Notes: generated from the sequence alone by a model not told the origin. 32,495 nucleotides of DNA from Bacillota bacterium (GCA_963169565.1 CAUJDI010000025.1:1-32495), one strand, 5' to 3'. Shown: positions 14,679-23,083, counted from the stretch's first letter. A program made the numbers and translations.

Positions 14679-14703
14679 CAAAAAGGAGGGGGCTCCCCCT
14701 CCT
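14679..14703 (-). terminator. Rho-independent terminator after the HAD gene
   Basis: A perfect palindrome of 9 bases per arm, AGGAGGGGG (14684-14692) and CCCCCTCCT (14695-14703), is followed on the minus strand by a run of T (A at 14680-14684). It closes the mscL-HAD operon before the hydrogenase operon begins. Confidence 0.85.
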
Positions 14704-14748
14704 AGCCGTTTGATACACTAAAAACGTCCTAAGATCTGTAAGGAACCG

Positions 14749-15381
14749 TCAGCAGCCCTGCATCAATTTTTCCGGGATGTCCTCCAGCCTTTTGAACACG
14801 AAATCCGCGTCCTCCGGCCTGAAGAAACCGTCCGGGTCATACAGCGCGCCTGCAATGCCCGCGTTGCGGCCGGCCTGGGCGTCGATGATGCGGTCTCCGA
14901 TCATGACGCATTCCCTGCGGTCCAGCCGGTGCAGGTCGATGATCCAGTTGAGCGCGTCCGGCGCGGGTTTGTCCGGGAAGCCGGCCTCATAGGTGATGAA
15001 ATCACGGAAAAGATCGATCAGGCCGTCGTTTTTCAGTGCTTCCAGCGCGGTATTGTTGCGATGGGTGTACAGGAAATTCACGCCGCCCGCCTCCACGACG
15101 CCGCGCAGCGTTTCCGCGCATCCAGGAAAGGGCTTCATGCTTTCCGGCCCCTCGTCCTGGGCGTGCATGAAATAGTGGCTCAGCAATTCGTCCGCGCGGT
15201 CCTGTCCGGCCAGTGCCAAACAGGCCTGGCGAAGGGTCGTCTTCAGCAGGGGCAGGATGTCGGCGTCCGAATGGGCAAGCCCCATCTCGTCCATGCCTTT
15301 TCTGACTGCGCGGACGATGCCTTCGTACGTGTCGTAGAGCGTGCCGTCAAAATCCCAGAAAAAACAGCGGTATTCCTGCAT
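14749..15381 (-). CDS. HAD-superfamily phosphatase (phosphoglycolate phosphatase-like)
   Basis: A 210-residue haloacid dehalogenase hydrolase. Motif I is DFDGTLYDT (residues 10-18, nucleophile Asp10), motif II LYTHRN, motif III KPAPDAL and motif IV MIGDRIIDAQAGRNAG. A helical cap lies between motifs I and II. It probably dephosphorylates a small phosphorylated metabolite; the substrate cannot be read from sequence. Its ATG begins on the base next to the mscL stop codon, so the two genes are co-transcribed and probably translationally coupled. A functional link to osmotic stress is unproven. Confidence 0.88.
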   Translation of the reverse strand: MQEYRCFFWDFDGTLYDTYEGIVRAVRKGMDEMGLAHSDADILPLLKTTLRQACLALAGQDRADELLSHYFMHAQDEGPESMKPFPGCAETLRGVVEAGGVNFLYTHRNNTALEALKNDGLIDLFRDFITYEAGFPDKPAPDALNWIIDLHRLDRRECVMIGDRIIDAQAGRNAGIAGALYDPDGFFRPEDADFVFKRLEDIPEKLMQGC

Positions 15382-15837
15382 TTATCCCTTTTTCAGTTCG
15401 CTGGTGCAGTGCGGGCAGCGCGTCGCGTCCTCGGCCACGGGCTGCCGGCAGAAGGGGCACAGCCTCGGAGCGGGGGCGGGGGCGGGCTCTTCCTTTTTGC
15501 GCATGCTGTTGATGAGCTTCACAAACAGGAAGATGAACAGCGCGATGATCAGGAAGTCGATCACGGTCTGGATGAACAGGCCGTAGTTGAGCGTGGAGAC
15601 GCCGGCTTCCTTGGCGGCCTCGATGGAGGTGTAGACGGTGTCGGTCTTGGCCAGCTGAACGAACAGGCCGCTGACGTTCTTCCCCCCGGTCAGCAGGGTG
15701 ATGACGGGCATGAAGATGTCGTTGACCAGGCTGGCGACGATCTTGCCGAATGCCCCGCCGATGATGACGCCGATCGCCAGGTCAAGGACGTTGCCTTTCA
15801 GCGCGAAGGCCTTGAACTCCTTCATGAACTTATTCAT
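15382..15837 (-). CDS. mscL: Large-conductance mechanosensitive channel with C-terminal zinc ribbon
   Basis: A 151-residue MscL, the homopentameric tension-gated pore that releases solutes on osmotic down-shock. The N-terminal helix and TM1 read [27 protein letters not shown] (split over residues 8-34), and TM2 lies around residues 88-108. The typical channel is about 130-140 residues. Here an Ala-Pro linker is followed by [18 protein letters not shown], a four-Cys zinc-ribbon that replaces or extends the usual C-terminal bundle. A good promoter is upstream and the HAD gene follows with no gap. Confidence 0.95.
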   Translation of the reverse strand: MNKFMKEFKAFALKGNVLDLAIGVIIGGAFGKIVASLVNDIFMPVITLLTGGKNVSGLFVQLAKTDTVYTSIEAAKEAGVSTLNYGLFIQTVIDFLIIALFIFLFVKLINSMRKKEEPAPAPAPRLCPFCRQPVAEDATRCPHCTSELKKG

Positions 15838-15874
15838 CTGTCAGTCTTCCTTTCTTCTGTTGATTTACAGGAAG

Positions 15875-15902
15875 ATTCTATCACAGCGCCCGCTTTTTAC
15901 AA
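15875..15902 (-). promoter_or_regulatory. Promoter for mscL-HAD operon
   Basis: On the minus strand TTGTAA (15897-15902) and TAGAAT (15875-15880) are 16 bases apart, with a TGn extended -10. Confidence 0.6.
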
Positions 15903-15942
15903 GGGTCTGTTTAGGGAAAACCTGCGCCAGCCCTGTGAACCG

Positions 15943-15974
15943 AAATAAAACTGCCCCGGGATGACCCGGGGCAG
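15943..15974 (-). terminator. Rho-independent terminator of the ABC importer operon
   Basis: On the minus strand CTGCCCCGGG pairs perfectly with CCCGGGGCAG around TCAT, followed by TTTTATTT. It ends the transporter operon before the mscL promoter. Confidence 0.9.
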
Positions 15975-16029
15975 CCTGATCGAAGCGTAATATTATCCTT
16001 CCGCTAGATCCGATTTGACTAAGCCGTGC

Positions 16030-17355
16030 TCAGATGCCCTGCGCTCCTTTTGCCGCGCGGATGACCTTTTTGGCCTTTGCGCCTTTCCACACGTGCAGCA
16101 CCAGCGCAAGGGCGATGACGCCGTAGGAAACGAACACCCGGAAGTACTCGCCGATCCCCGGGTCTCCGAACAGCGTATTGGCGGCCGGCGGCGCGACGAT
16201 GAACAGCAGATGGAACAGGACGCAGCCCAGCAGGGCCTGTGAGTTGGTCGCCCGCGCGATGGATGCGCCGCCCACCAGGATCGCCGCGCCGGCGTAGAGG
16301 CCGACCTGCTCATGCGCGCCGTAGGTCAGGACGTTTCCGATGTTCTGCAGGAAGATGAGCTGGCCAAATCCGGCCAGGACCGTGGAGATGATGATCGCGA
16401 TGATGCGTGTCCTGTCCACGTTGATGCCCGATGCATTCGCCACCGTCCGGTTCTGGCCGACGGCGCGCAGCTGCTGGCCCAGACGCGTGCGGAGCAGCAC
16501 GACGTTGAGCAGGCACAGCGCGGCGATGACGGCAAAGGTCGCGACGGGGAGGGACAGCATGGAGAAGACGGACTGCACCGCAGGAAACTGGACCGCCACA
16601 ACCGCCAGTACGGCGGCGGACATGATAACGACGAATTTGGTCAGCGAAACGCGTTTCTTCAGGTACATGCTCAGCGCCGCGGCCGCGGCAAGGCCTGCCA
16701 GGACGTAGAATGTCGGCAGCAGCGGGAGGATGAACGTGTTCTGGCCGGCCGTGCCGCCTGAGGCCGCCGGGCTGCTGCCCGGCAATTCAAAGCGGACGCG
16801 CAGCAAACCGTCCAGCGCATAGAGCAGCTGGGCGGGGCCTGAGAGGTTCATCGTGTTCGCGACGCCTGTCGAGCCCTTGATGACCAGCCCGGGGGTATTC
16901 AGCGGAATGACATTGCCGAAGATGAACAGGAACAGCAGCTGGTAGACGCCGTTGGCGAAAAAGCCCAGGATCATCGAGCCGATCATCTCCTGGCCTTTCA
17001 TCTTGTTGAGCAGTTTACCCGCCAGGAAACCGAACAGCGTGGCAAGCGGCACGGTGATTCCTGCCGCGACCACCAGGCCTGTGATGCCGGTGATCCGCCA
17101 TTCCAATACCCAGAGCAAGCCGATCTGCGCGGCCATTGCCCCGATGGAGATGGCGAAGTTGATGCCCATGCCGGCTACGATGGGGATGATGAGGGCCAGC
17201 ACGATGAAGCCGTTCCGGGCGATACGGCTGATCAGCTCAAAGGCAACGTATGCGGGGGACATGCCGGAGTAGGCTGTGAATACCACGCACAACAGGACGA
17301 ACATCAGCGTGACGGCGTTGTTGCGCAGAAAGGTTTTTACATTCCAGTCACCCAC
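16030..17355 (-). CDS. Ribose-type ABC transporter permease (second permease)
   Basis: A 441-residue inner-membrane permease of the BPD_transp_2 family (RbsC and BmpA-type nucleoside importers). Many hydrophobic helices are visible. The conserved cytoplasmic coupling region reads GQQLRAVGQNRTVANASGINVDRTRI, and the sequence AGAAILVGGASIARATNSQALLG follows. The start is put at GTG 17355 because GGAGG lies 8 bases before it. The longer frame from GTG 17364 would begin inside that ribosome site. It overlaps the upstream permease by 8 bases, the same overlap as at the next junction. It should pair with the first permease as a heterodimer. Substrate unknown. Confidence 0.9.
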   Translation of the reverse strand: MGDWNVKTFLRNNAVTLMFVLLCVVFTAYSGMSPAYVAFELISRIARNGFIVLALIIPIVAGMGINFAISIGAMAAQIGLLWVLEWRITGITGLVVAAGITVPLATLFGFLAGKLLNKMKGQEMIGSMILGFFANGVYQLLFLFIFGNVIPLNTPGLVIKGSTGVANTMNLSGPAQLLYALDGLLRVRFELPGSSPAASGGTAGQNTFILPLLPTFYVLAGLAAAAALSMYLKKRVSLTKFVVIMSAAVLAVVAVQFPAVQSVFSMLSLPVATFAVIAALCLLNVVLLRTRLGQQLRAVGQNRTVANASGINVDRTRIIAIIISTVLAGFGQLIFLQNIGNVLTYGAHEQVGLYAGAAILVGGASIARATNSQALLGCVLFHLLFIVAPPAANTLFGDPGIGEYFRVFVSYGVIALALVLHVWKGAKAKKVIRAAKGAQGI

Positions 17356-19237
17356 GGGTGCCACCTCCAGACTTTGTCAGCGCGTACAGGATGATCCCGT
17401 TGGAGATCAGGATCCTGATCGTTTCGGAAATCATGCTTTGGGGGAGCAGCGTGTTGGCGACCGGCATCCCCAGGGTCAGCACGCCGAAGAACAGGAAAGA
17501 GCCGATCAGTACGTTTGAGATGGCCGCCTTGGAGGTGGATGCGCCGCCGATGAGCACCGCTGAGGCGGCGATGAAACCCATGGCTCTCGGCGCGTTGTAG
17601 AGCTGTATGAACCCGAAACTCTGATTGTAGACGATGATGCCCACCGCGCCCAGCACCGTGGACAGGACCGTGCCGATGATGCGCATCCGGTCCACGTTGA
17701 TCCCGGCAGCCTGTGCAAATCGGGGATTTGACCCTGCCGCCTGCATGGCCGAGCCTGTCTTGGACCGGAAGAACAGCCAGACAAGGTAGCAGCACAGGCC
17801 CATGAACAGCAGCAGCCCGGTGGGGACCTTCATGCCCAGCACGTTGAAGGCGAGAAAATTGTCGAGCAGGCGCAGGAAAGAGGTCGAGGTGCTCAGGGAG
17901 TTGCGCAGGCCGCCGCCCATGGGCCAGCGCAGTTCCAGCGACTGGAACGGCAAAACCAGCCATGCGATGCACATCAGGGATACAAAGGAGTAACCGACGT
18001 AGGTTGTCACCGCCATCTCGCTTCCCTTGAGGCGATTGAGCAGCAGCCCGTAGAGGTAACCGAACAGGGCGGCTATGGCGCTGCCAACGGCAATGGAAAA
18101 GGCGAAGCCGACCCATCCTGTCAGACGGTATTCGATGCACAGCAATCCGCCCAACAGTCCCGCGATCACCCCGATGGGAAGGCCCAGGTTCAGGCTAATG
18201 CCGCACTTGATGGCTGGGACCATCGCAAGCACGAGTACGCCGTTCATCCCCACGCGCACCAGGGTATTGCTCAGAAGGGCCTGGAGGTTCATGTCAAACA
18301 GCAGGGAGATCAGGCAAAGCAGGACGAAGAAGGAGCCGATGATCAGTCTGGGAGGTCCCAGTTTCTTGATCAGGGGTTTGTTGTAAAGGACGACCATGCA
18401 CACGATGACCAGCGACACCGCGAGGTAGATCAGGTCATCCCCGTTTCTGATGACCCTGGCGATCAGCGCGTCCAGACCTGACAGCCCGGGGCCTCCGCCG
18501 CTTGTCAGCATGCGGTCATAGGCGGATTCGTAGGTATCCCCGTACATATAGACCAGGCTGGTGATGGCGGGTTTGAACATGGCAAACACGTCGCCGGAGA
18601 GATTGGGGTACACGAGGGACAGCGCCTGGGTCAGGCCGGCGTATCGATCGTCCACTTCCGCCTGCAGCCTCAGCATTTCCGCCGTCGGCTGGAATCCCTC
18701 GAGCTTCTTGGTCAAGTCCGCGGGCTGGGCCTGGATGTCCTCGATCATTCCTTCGCCAAGTTCATCCGGCAGCGGCTCCTGCGGGCTTGATTCCATTGGA
18801 TCAGGGGTGAGCTGCGCCAGGTAAGCCTGCTGAGCTGCGGCTTCTTCATTGACGTAGGCCATGCGTGCCTGGATCAGGGAATCGATCGCTCTGGTCACGG
18901 GGGCTGCGTCAATCATGCTGATGTCCACATCGTCAAAGCTCATCGACGCGAGCGCGTCCTGCTCCGCTTTGCTGACCGCTTCGCGCAGTTCGGACATGGT
19001 CTTCTTTTCCGCCCTGGCCCTGTCGGAGGCTTCCTTTTTGGCCGCGTCGACGTAAGCCTGCATCGCGCCTTTCCCTGTGATGCGCAGCGTAGCTTCAAGG
19101 CGCAGCGCTGAAAGCGATTCCCTGGCCTTTTCACCGCCGCGCAATAACACGCCTGCCACCCCGGCGATCAGGAGCAGGAGCGAGACCCCCGCGATGAGGA
19201 ACAGGAAGATCTTCTTGATCATCGGGACCTTACGCAT
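17348..19237 (-). CDS. Ribose-type ABC transporter permease with large extracytoplasmic N-terminal domain
   Basis: A 629-residue permease. After one membrane helix (about residues 6-28) comes a hydrophilic stretch of some 240 residues, rich in Ala, Glu, Gln and Asp, with helical character. The BPD_transp_2 permease core begins near VIRNGDDLIYLAVSLVIVCM and contains the coupling segment GSNPRFAQAAGINVDRMRI. Ordinary members are about 300-400 residues. The start is ATG 19237 (MRKVPMIKKIF), preceded by AAGGAGG and overlapping the ATPase stop by 8 bases. A longer upstream frame starts inside the ATPase gene and is Arg-rich, hence rejected. By topology the extra domain should face outside and could receive the binding protein or contact the cell wall. 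Confidence 0.88.
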   Translation of the reverse strand: MRKVPMIKKIFLFLIAGVSLLLLIAGVAGVLLRGGEKARESLSALRLEATLRITGKGAMQAYVDAAKKEASDRARAEKKTMSELREAVSKAEQDALASMSFDDVDISMIDAAPVTRAIDSLIQARMAYVNEEAAAQQAYLAQLTPDPMESSPQEPLPDELGEGMIEDIQAQPADLTKKLEGFQPTAEMLRLQAEVDDRYAGLTQALSLVYPNLSGDVFAMFKPAITSLVYMYGDTYESAYDRMLTSGGGPGLSGLDALIARVIRNGDDLIYLAVSLVIVCMVVLYNKPLIKKLGPPRLIIGSFFVLLCLISLLFDMNLQALLSNTLVRVGMNGVLVLAMVPAIKCGISLNLGLPIGVIAGLLGGLLCIEYRLTGWVGFAFSIAVGSAIAALFGYLYGLLLNRLKGSEMAVTTYVGYSFVSLMCIAWLVLPFQSLELRWPMGGGLRNSLSTSTSFLRLLDNFLAFNVLGMKVPTGLLLFMGLCCYLVWLFFRSKTGSAMQAAGSNPRFAQAAGINVDRMRIIGTVLSTVLGAVGIIVYNQSFGFIQLYNAPRAMGFIAASAVLIGGASTSKAAISNVLIGSFLFFGVLTLGMPVANTLLPQSMISETIRILISNGIILYALTKSGGGTRG

Positions 19238-20855
19238 CACCTTTTTCCTCCTTCTGCGCCGCGATGCCCGACATGGCCAGACCATAGGCGGCCTCGGGCG
19301 CGTCGACCGGCAGGATATCAAAGACCTTGCCTTCGGTGACAATGGCGATGCGGTCGCAAATGCTTCGCATTTCGTTGAGTTCGGAAGACACGACGACCAG
19401 GGTCATGCCCAAATCCCTGTTCATGCGTGTCAGCGTGTTCAGCACCAGCTGCTTCGCGCCGATGTCGATGCCGCGCGTGGGCTCGCAGACGAACAGGAAC
19501 TTGGGATTGAGCGCGAGCGCCCTGGCGATGCATACTTTCTGCTGGTTTCCCCCCGAGAGCGTGCCGGTGTGCTGTGTCGGGGATGTGCACCTGATGTCGA
19601 GGGCTTTGATCATTTCCTGCGCGATTTTGCGGATGGCCTTGCTGTCCCGCAGCTGGATCCTGACCGGTGATTTGCTGCCCAGGAGGTTGTATAGGTATTC
19701 TCCCTTGACCTGCATGGCGTTGAAGATAATGTTGTCCTCTATGGACTGGTCCAAAAGCAGGCCGACTTCCCTGCGGTCTTCCGACACCATGGCCATCCCG
19801 GATGCCAGCGCTTTGTGGGGGTTCCCCAGCATAAAGGGTTGGCCGAAGAACTCTGCCTTGCCCTGTGCCCTGTACAAGCCCATGATGCCGTTGGGGATGC
19901 CGATCTTGCCCTGGCCGGCCAGGCCGCCGATGCCAAGGATCTCCCCCTCGTACACATCCAGCGTGATCCCCTGCACTTCTTCCCCGGGCATTTCAACGCT
20001 CAGGTCTTCGACGTGCAGAGCGATGCGCGGGGCGCTGTTCTGAGGCTCTTCCCTTCTCTCACGATGGACGATGTCGCTCCTTCGGCCGATCATGAGCTCC
20101 GCCAGTTCCACCAGGCTCGTCTCGCTGGTATTGTGGGTGGCGGCCAGCTGCCCGTCCCGCAGCACTGTGATCCGGTCGCTGGCAGCCATCACCTCGTCCA
20201 GTCTGTGCGTGATGAAGATGATGGCGATGCCGCTGGCGGCGATGTTCCTCATCACCTGGATCAGCTTCTCCGCCTCAGATTCGGTGAGCACCGCGGTCGG
20301 CTCATCAAAGACCATCAGACGGATGCCGGTCTTGTCGATCTCACGCGCGATCTCGATGAACTGCATATAGCCCACGGGCAGGCCTTTGACAAGGGTGAAC
20401 TCCTCGATGCCCATGCCAACGCTGTCCAGAGCTTTCCTCGCGTCCCTTGACATGGTCGGCATATCCAGTTTTTCAAGGTTCTTCCCGAAAATCCGGCTCA
20501 AAACTGTCGGCTTGCTGATCTCGCGGTTCAGCTTGATGTTTTCGGTGATGGTGAACCCGGGCAGAAGCATGAATTCCTGGTGAACCATGCCGATTCCTTT
20601 GGCCATTGCCTCAAAGGGCGACAGGATCTGCGTCCTTTCGCCGTCCAGAAGCACCTGGCCCTGATATCCGCCCGTTGAATGGATGACCGGCATGCCAAAA
20701 AGGATGTTCATCAGGGTCGACTTACCGGCTCCGTTCTCGCCCACCAGCGCGTGGATCTCACCCGGACGGATCTGCAGGGACACATCGCCGAGCACGACGT
20801 TCTCGCCGTAGGCCTTGGTGATGTGTTCCATGGACAGGATATATTCGCTCTTCAA
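19230..20855 (-). CDS. Ribose/nucleoside-type ABC importer ATPase (double nucleotide-binding protein)
   Basis: A 541-residue tandem ATPase like RbsA/MglA or BmpA-linked proteins. The first half has Walker A GENGAGKST and Walker B LMVFDEPTAVLT, but its signature is LPVGYMQ instead of LSxGxxQ. The second half has the intact signature LSGGNQQKVCIARAL, but its Walker A is degraded (GLAGQGKIGIPNG) and its Walker B reads FLFVCEPTRGIDIG with Cys in place of the Asp. That pattern would leave one working ATP site formed by Walker A of half one with the signature of half two. The start is TTG at 20855, chosen because AGGAGG lies 8 bases upstream; the next in-frame ATG has no such site. Confidence 0.92.
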   Translation of the reverse strand: MKSEYILSMEHITKAYGENVVLGDVSLQIRPGEIHALVGENGAGKSTLMNILFGMPVIHSTGGYQGQVLLDGERTQILSPFEAMAKGIGMVHQEFMLLPGFTITENIKLNREISKPTVLSRIFGKNLEKLDMPTMSRDARKALDSVGMGIEEFTLVKGLPVGYMQFIEIAREIDKTGIRLMVFDEPTAVLTESEAEKLIQVMRNIAASGIAIIFITHRLDEVMAASDRITVLRDGQLAATHNTSETSLVELAELMIGRRSDIVHRERREEPQNSAPRIALHVEDLSVEMPGEEVQGITLDVYEGEILGIGGLAGQGKIGIPNGIMGLYRAQGKAEFFGQPFMLGNPHKALASGMAMVSEDRREVGLLLDQSIEDNIIFNAMQVKGEYLYNLLGSKSPVRIQLRDSKAIRKIAQEMIKALDIRCTSPTQHTGTLSGGNQQKVCIARALALNPKFLFVCEPTRGIDIGAKQLVLNTLTRMNRDLGMTLVVVSSELNEMRSICDRIAIVTEGKVFDILPVDAPEAAYGLAMSGIAAQKEEKGDA

Positions 20856-20876
20856 TCGATCGCCCTCCTACGGAAA

Positions 20877-20902
20877 ATCGGCCCGCCTTTGTATCGGGCC
20901 GA
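20877..20902 (-). terminator. Intra-operon hairpin between binding-protein and ATPase genes
   Basis: On the minus strand TCGGCCCG (20895-20902) pairs with CGGGCCGA (20878-20885) over 8 bases with a 9-base loop, followed by TTTT. Such hairpins after a binding-protein gene commonly stabilise its message or act as a partial terminator, allowing more binding protein than ATPase. That role is inferred. Confidence 0.6.
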
Positions 20903-20927
20903 CTTTCCGCTCAGATTATCCTATGGT

Positions 20928-22058
20928 TTACTTTGTGACGTAGTCGTTGAAATCAACAGCGGGCAGCAGCACGGTGTAGAAGTTGTCATAGGAGACCCCG
21001 TCTGCATCGGTGAAATTGCCGACTTTCACTCCGGGCAGGACTTCGTCCATGATCTTCTTCAGCGCTTCGGTGTCGTTGCGGCCATTGGTCTGCCCGTCCA
21101 GATAGGCGTGGGCATAGGCGACGCCGATGTCAACCAGAGCCATGTTGACAGGTGAGGGCCAGGTGGAGAAGCGGCCCACCGCATCGTGCTTGACCAGGGC
21201 ATCGGCAATGGCGGTCAGGGCTGCGACGTCGTTGCCAAGCTCAACCTGCGGAATGGACAGCGTTCCAAAGAACTTGTGGTAGGGGCTGGGGCAGCAGGGC
21301 TGCGGGTAATAGGCGTTGGGCTGGGCCAGCACAGCGGGCTGCAGCGCTTCCTGGGTGCCGCAGTTGGTGGAGAAGAAGGCGACCTTCTTGCCGGCATACT
21401 TTTCCATCTGAGCGGGGACGTCTTCCAGGACAAACTGCTGGGCCGCGGGCATTCCGCCCTCCGCCAGGGGATCCAGCGCGGTGACGTCAACAAATTCGAT
21501 GCCCAGGGCTTCCGCATTGGCCTTCAGGCGTTCGTGGCGCAGGATGATGGCTTCCATCGCCATGTGCCGGGGGAAGGAGTAGTGGATGAACACTTCCACT
21601 CCCCAGTTCGCGCAGGTCTCCATGATGGAGTCGCCCTGTGCGGCTTCATCCGCGTACAGGACCACATCCGAGGCGGCGGATACAAGGCTGGGGACTTCCT
21701 GAGGCACGGCGGCGATCAGCAGAATGTCATCCCTGCCCATTTCACGGACCTTGGTGAAACCGGCCACCGCGCCCGGCACAGCCTGGCACATGACGATGGC
21801 TTTCACGTCAGGATCGGAGGCGAAGGCCTGCATTTTGGAAATGGTGGTTTCCTGTTCTGCAACAAAGGCATCCGGGTAGGTATCGGTGACGATGCCGTCT
21901 GGGTCAGCGAGTTTCGCGTTTTCCGCGGCGCGGAATTCTTCCTCGCCTTGAGAAACGGTCCCGGTGAGGATCGCGATCTTGTATCCCTCTGCAAGAGCAG
22001 AAGAAGCCAGGGCCAGCACCATCACCAGCGTCAGAAGCAGACTCATCCATTTTTTCAT
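20928..22058 (-). CDS. DUF3798-family substrate-binding protein of the ABC importer
   Basis: A 376-residue exported protein. The ATG at 22058 gives a clean signal peptide (MKKWMSLLLTLVMVLALASSALA) and has AGGAGG upstream; a 25-codon longer frame lacks both. No lipobox Cys is visible, unlike most Gram-positive binding lipoproteins. The mature part has DUF3798 features as known from clostridial and spirochaete genomes: YKIAILTGTVSQGEEEFRAAEN, DPDVKAIVMCQAVPG, FIHYSFPRHMAMEAI, QFVLEDVP, FFSTNCGTQEAL and CCPSPYHKFFG. It is first in the operon with the double ATPase and two permeases, so it should bind the imported ligand outside the membrane. The ligand is unknown; by relation to ribose and nucleoside systems a sugar or nucleoside is plausible. 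Confidence 0.88.
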   Translation of the reverse strand: MKKWMSLLLTLVMVLALASSALAEGYKIAILTGTVSQGEEEFRAAENAKLADPDGIVTDTYPDAFVAEQETTISKMQAFASDPDVKAIVMCQAVPGAVAGFTKVREMGRDDILLIAAVPQEVPSLVSAASDVVLYADEAAQGDSIMETCANWGVEVFIHYSFPRHMAMEAIILRHERLKANAEALGIEFVDVTALDPLAEGGMPAAQQFVLEDVPAQMEKYAGKKVAFFSTNCGTQEALQPAVLAQPNAYYPQPCCPSPYHKFFGTLSIPQVELGNDVAALTAIADALVKHDAVGRFSTWPSPVNMALVDIGVAYAHAYLDGQTNGRNDTEALKKIMDEVLPGVKVGNFTDADGVSYDNFYTVLLPAVDFNDYVTK

Positions 22059-22088
22059 ACAGAACTGCACCTCCTGATTTTTTATGCA

Positions 22089-22117
22089 AGCATAATGTAA
22101 GTGTTTTGACTTGTCAA
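22089..22117 (-). promoter_or_regulatory. Promoter of the ABC importer operon with overlapping palindrome
   Basis: On the minus strand TTGACA (22112-22117) and TATGCT (22089-22094) are 17 bases apart. An imperfect palindrome TTGAC-TT-GTCAA (22106-22117) covers the -35 and could be an operator. No regulator gene is adjacent. Confidence 0.6.
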
Positions 22118-22192
22118 GCGCAAAAACTGACAATATTCAAATTCCCGGTGAGAAGGTGACCCGGGTTCTGTTGTTATTGTAACCAAATAATC

Positions 22193-22260
22193 AAACAAAA
22201 AACGATGAGCCTGTCGTTTTTCTTCTCCGCCGGGCGGAGGTGGAAAGAACAGGCTCACCG
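22193..22260 (-). terminator. Branched Rho-independent terminator after rubrerythrin
   Basis: On the minus strand CGGTGAGCCTGT pairs with ACAGGCTCATCG over 12 positions. A second small hairpin CTCCGC-CCG-GCGGAG sits inside the loop. A run of six T follows. It lies about 37 bases after the rubrerythrin stop codon. Confidence 0.85.
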
Positions 22261-22296
22261 ATGCGTAAATGAATAAGTATGCTGACTGTTTAGCTG

Positions 22297-22848
22297 TCAG
22301 TAATTCTCAGCCGCACGCTCAAAGTAGTTCTGCGGATGCTTGCAGGCGGGGCAGATCTTGGGGGGCTGCTTGCCTTCGAAAATAAAACCGCAGTTGCGGC
22401 ACCGCCAGCGGATGGGGGACTCGGACAGCCACTCCTGGTCATCCGAAAGACGCTTGCTCAGCTGGTTGTAGCGGGCTTCATGCTCCCGCTCGACCTTGGC
22501 CACGTTCTCAAACTCAACCGCGATCTCCTTGAAGCCTTCCTGGCGGGCTGTCTCGGCAAATCCCTTGTACATTTCGGTCCACTCATAGTGTTCGCCTTCG
22601 GCTGCGTGGGCCAGATTCTTGAGGGTGTCGCCGGGCTTGTCGCCCTTTTCATAGCCGCCCAGGGCCTTGAGCCACATTTTGGCATGTTCTTTTTCGTTCA
22701 GCGCGGTTTCCTGAAAGATGCCGGCGATCTGTTCATAGCCTTCCTTCTTGGCGGCTGATGCAAAATAGTCATATTTGTTGCGCGCCTTGCTTTCGCCGGC
22801 GAAAGCCTCCCAAAGGTTCTTCTCTGTCTGGGATCCCTTGAGTTCCAT
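22297..22848 (-). CDS. Rubrerythrin family protein
   Basis: A 183-residue di-iron peroxidase of anaerobes that reduces H2O2 with electrons from rubredoxin or similar donors. The ferritin-like four-helix domain shows [45 protein letters not shown] and [11 protein letters not shown], supplying the Glu/His di-iron ligands. The C-terminal rubredoxin-like domain has [12 protein letters not shown] and [13 protein letters not shown], a four-Cys iron site. Length is close to the family norm. GGAGGA precedes the ATG. It follows a small membrane peptide gene by 38 bases under one strong promoter and is closed by a branched terminator. Confidence 0.95.
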   Translation of the reverse strand: MELKGSQTEKNLWEAFAGESKARNKYDYFASAAKKEGYEQIAGIFQETALNEKEHAKMWLKALGGYEKGDKPGDTLKNLAHAAEGEHYEWTEMYKGFAETARQEGFKEIAVEFENVAKVEREHEARYNQLSKRLSDDQEWLSESPIRWRCRNCGFIFEGKQPPKICPACKHPQNYFERAAENY

Positions 22849-22886
22849 GAGGTGTCCTCCTTTTTTCTGATCTGTATCGAAATGCC

Positions 22887-23003
22887 TTACAGCAGTTCAA
22901 TCAATGCGGCCAGCGAGCCCCCGACGATCAGCAGCGCCAGGAAGATGCTGAGGATGCGTGCGAACAAGGTATTCCTGTTCTTCTTTTTTATCCGGGTTGT
23001 CAC
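22887..23003 (-). CDS. Small single-pass membrane peptide (38 residues)
   Basis: A short frame, too small for most gene finders. GTG at 23003 with GAGG upstream gives [12 protein letters not shown], then a hydrophobic helix of about 22 residues ([19 protein letters not shown]), ending AALIELL. The layout of a basic N-terminus and one membrane segment resembles small Firmicutes membrane peptides such as DUF4044 or Prli42-like proteins, but the match is only in general form. A canonical promoter (TTGACA-N17-TATACT) starts about 50 bases upstream and the rubrerythrin gene follows after 38 bases, so the two are probably co-transcribed. Function unknown. Confidence 0.62.
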   Translation of the reverse strand: MTTRIKKKNRNTLFARILSIFLALLIVGGSLAALIELL

Positions 23004-23054
23004 TGCGTTTTCCTCACATGCTGTTATGATGCCCAGGTACTGGGAAGCGCAGCG

Positions 23055-23083
23055 AGTATAGCATCCGAAGGCGTCACTGTCAA
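23055..23083 (-). promoter_or_regulatory. Strong promoter for small membrane peptide and rubrerythrin
   Basis: On the minus strand a consensus TTGACA (23078-23083) is 17 bases from TATACT (23055-23060). It is one of the best promoters in the window and fires away from the methyltransferase promoter at 23156-23185. Confidence 0.8.

Noticed and set aside
19238-19342. Upstream extension of the first ABC permease
   Set aside because: The Arg-rich extension is the ATPase gene read in another frame; ATG 19237 has AAGGAGG and starts a normal signal-anchor.
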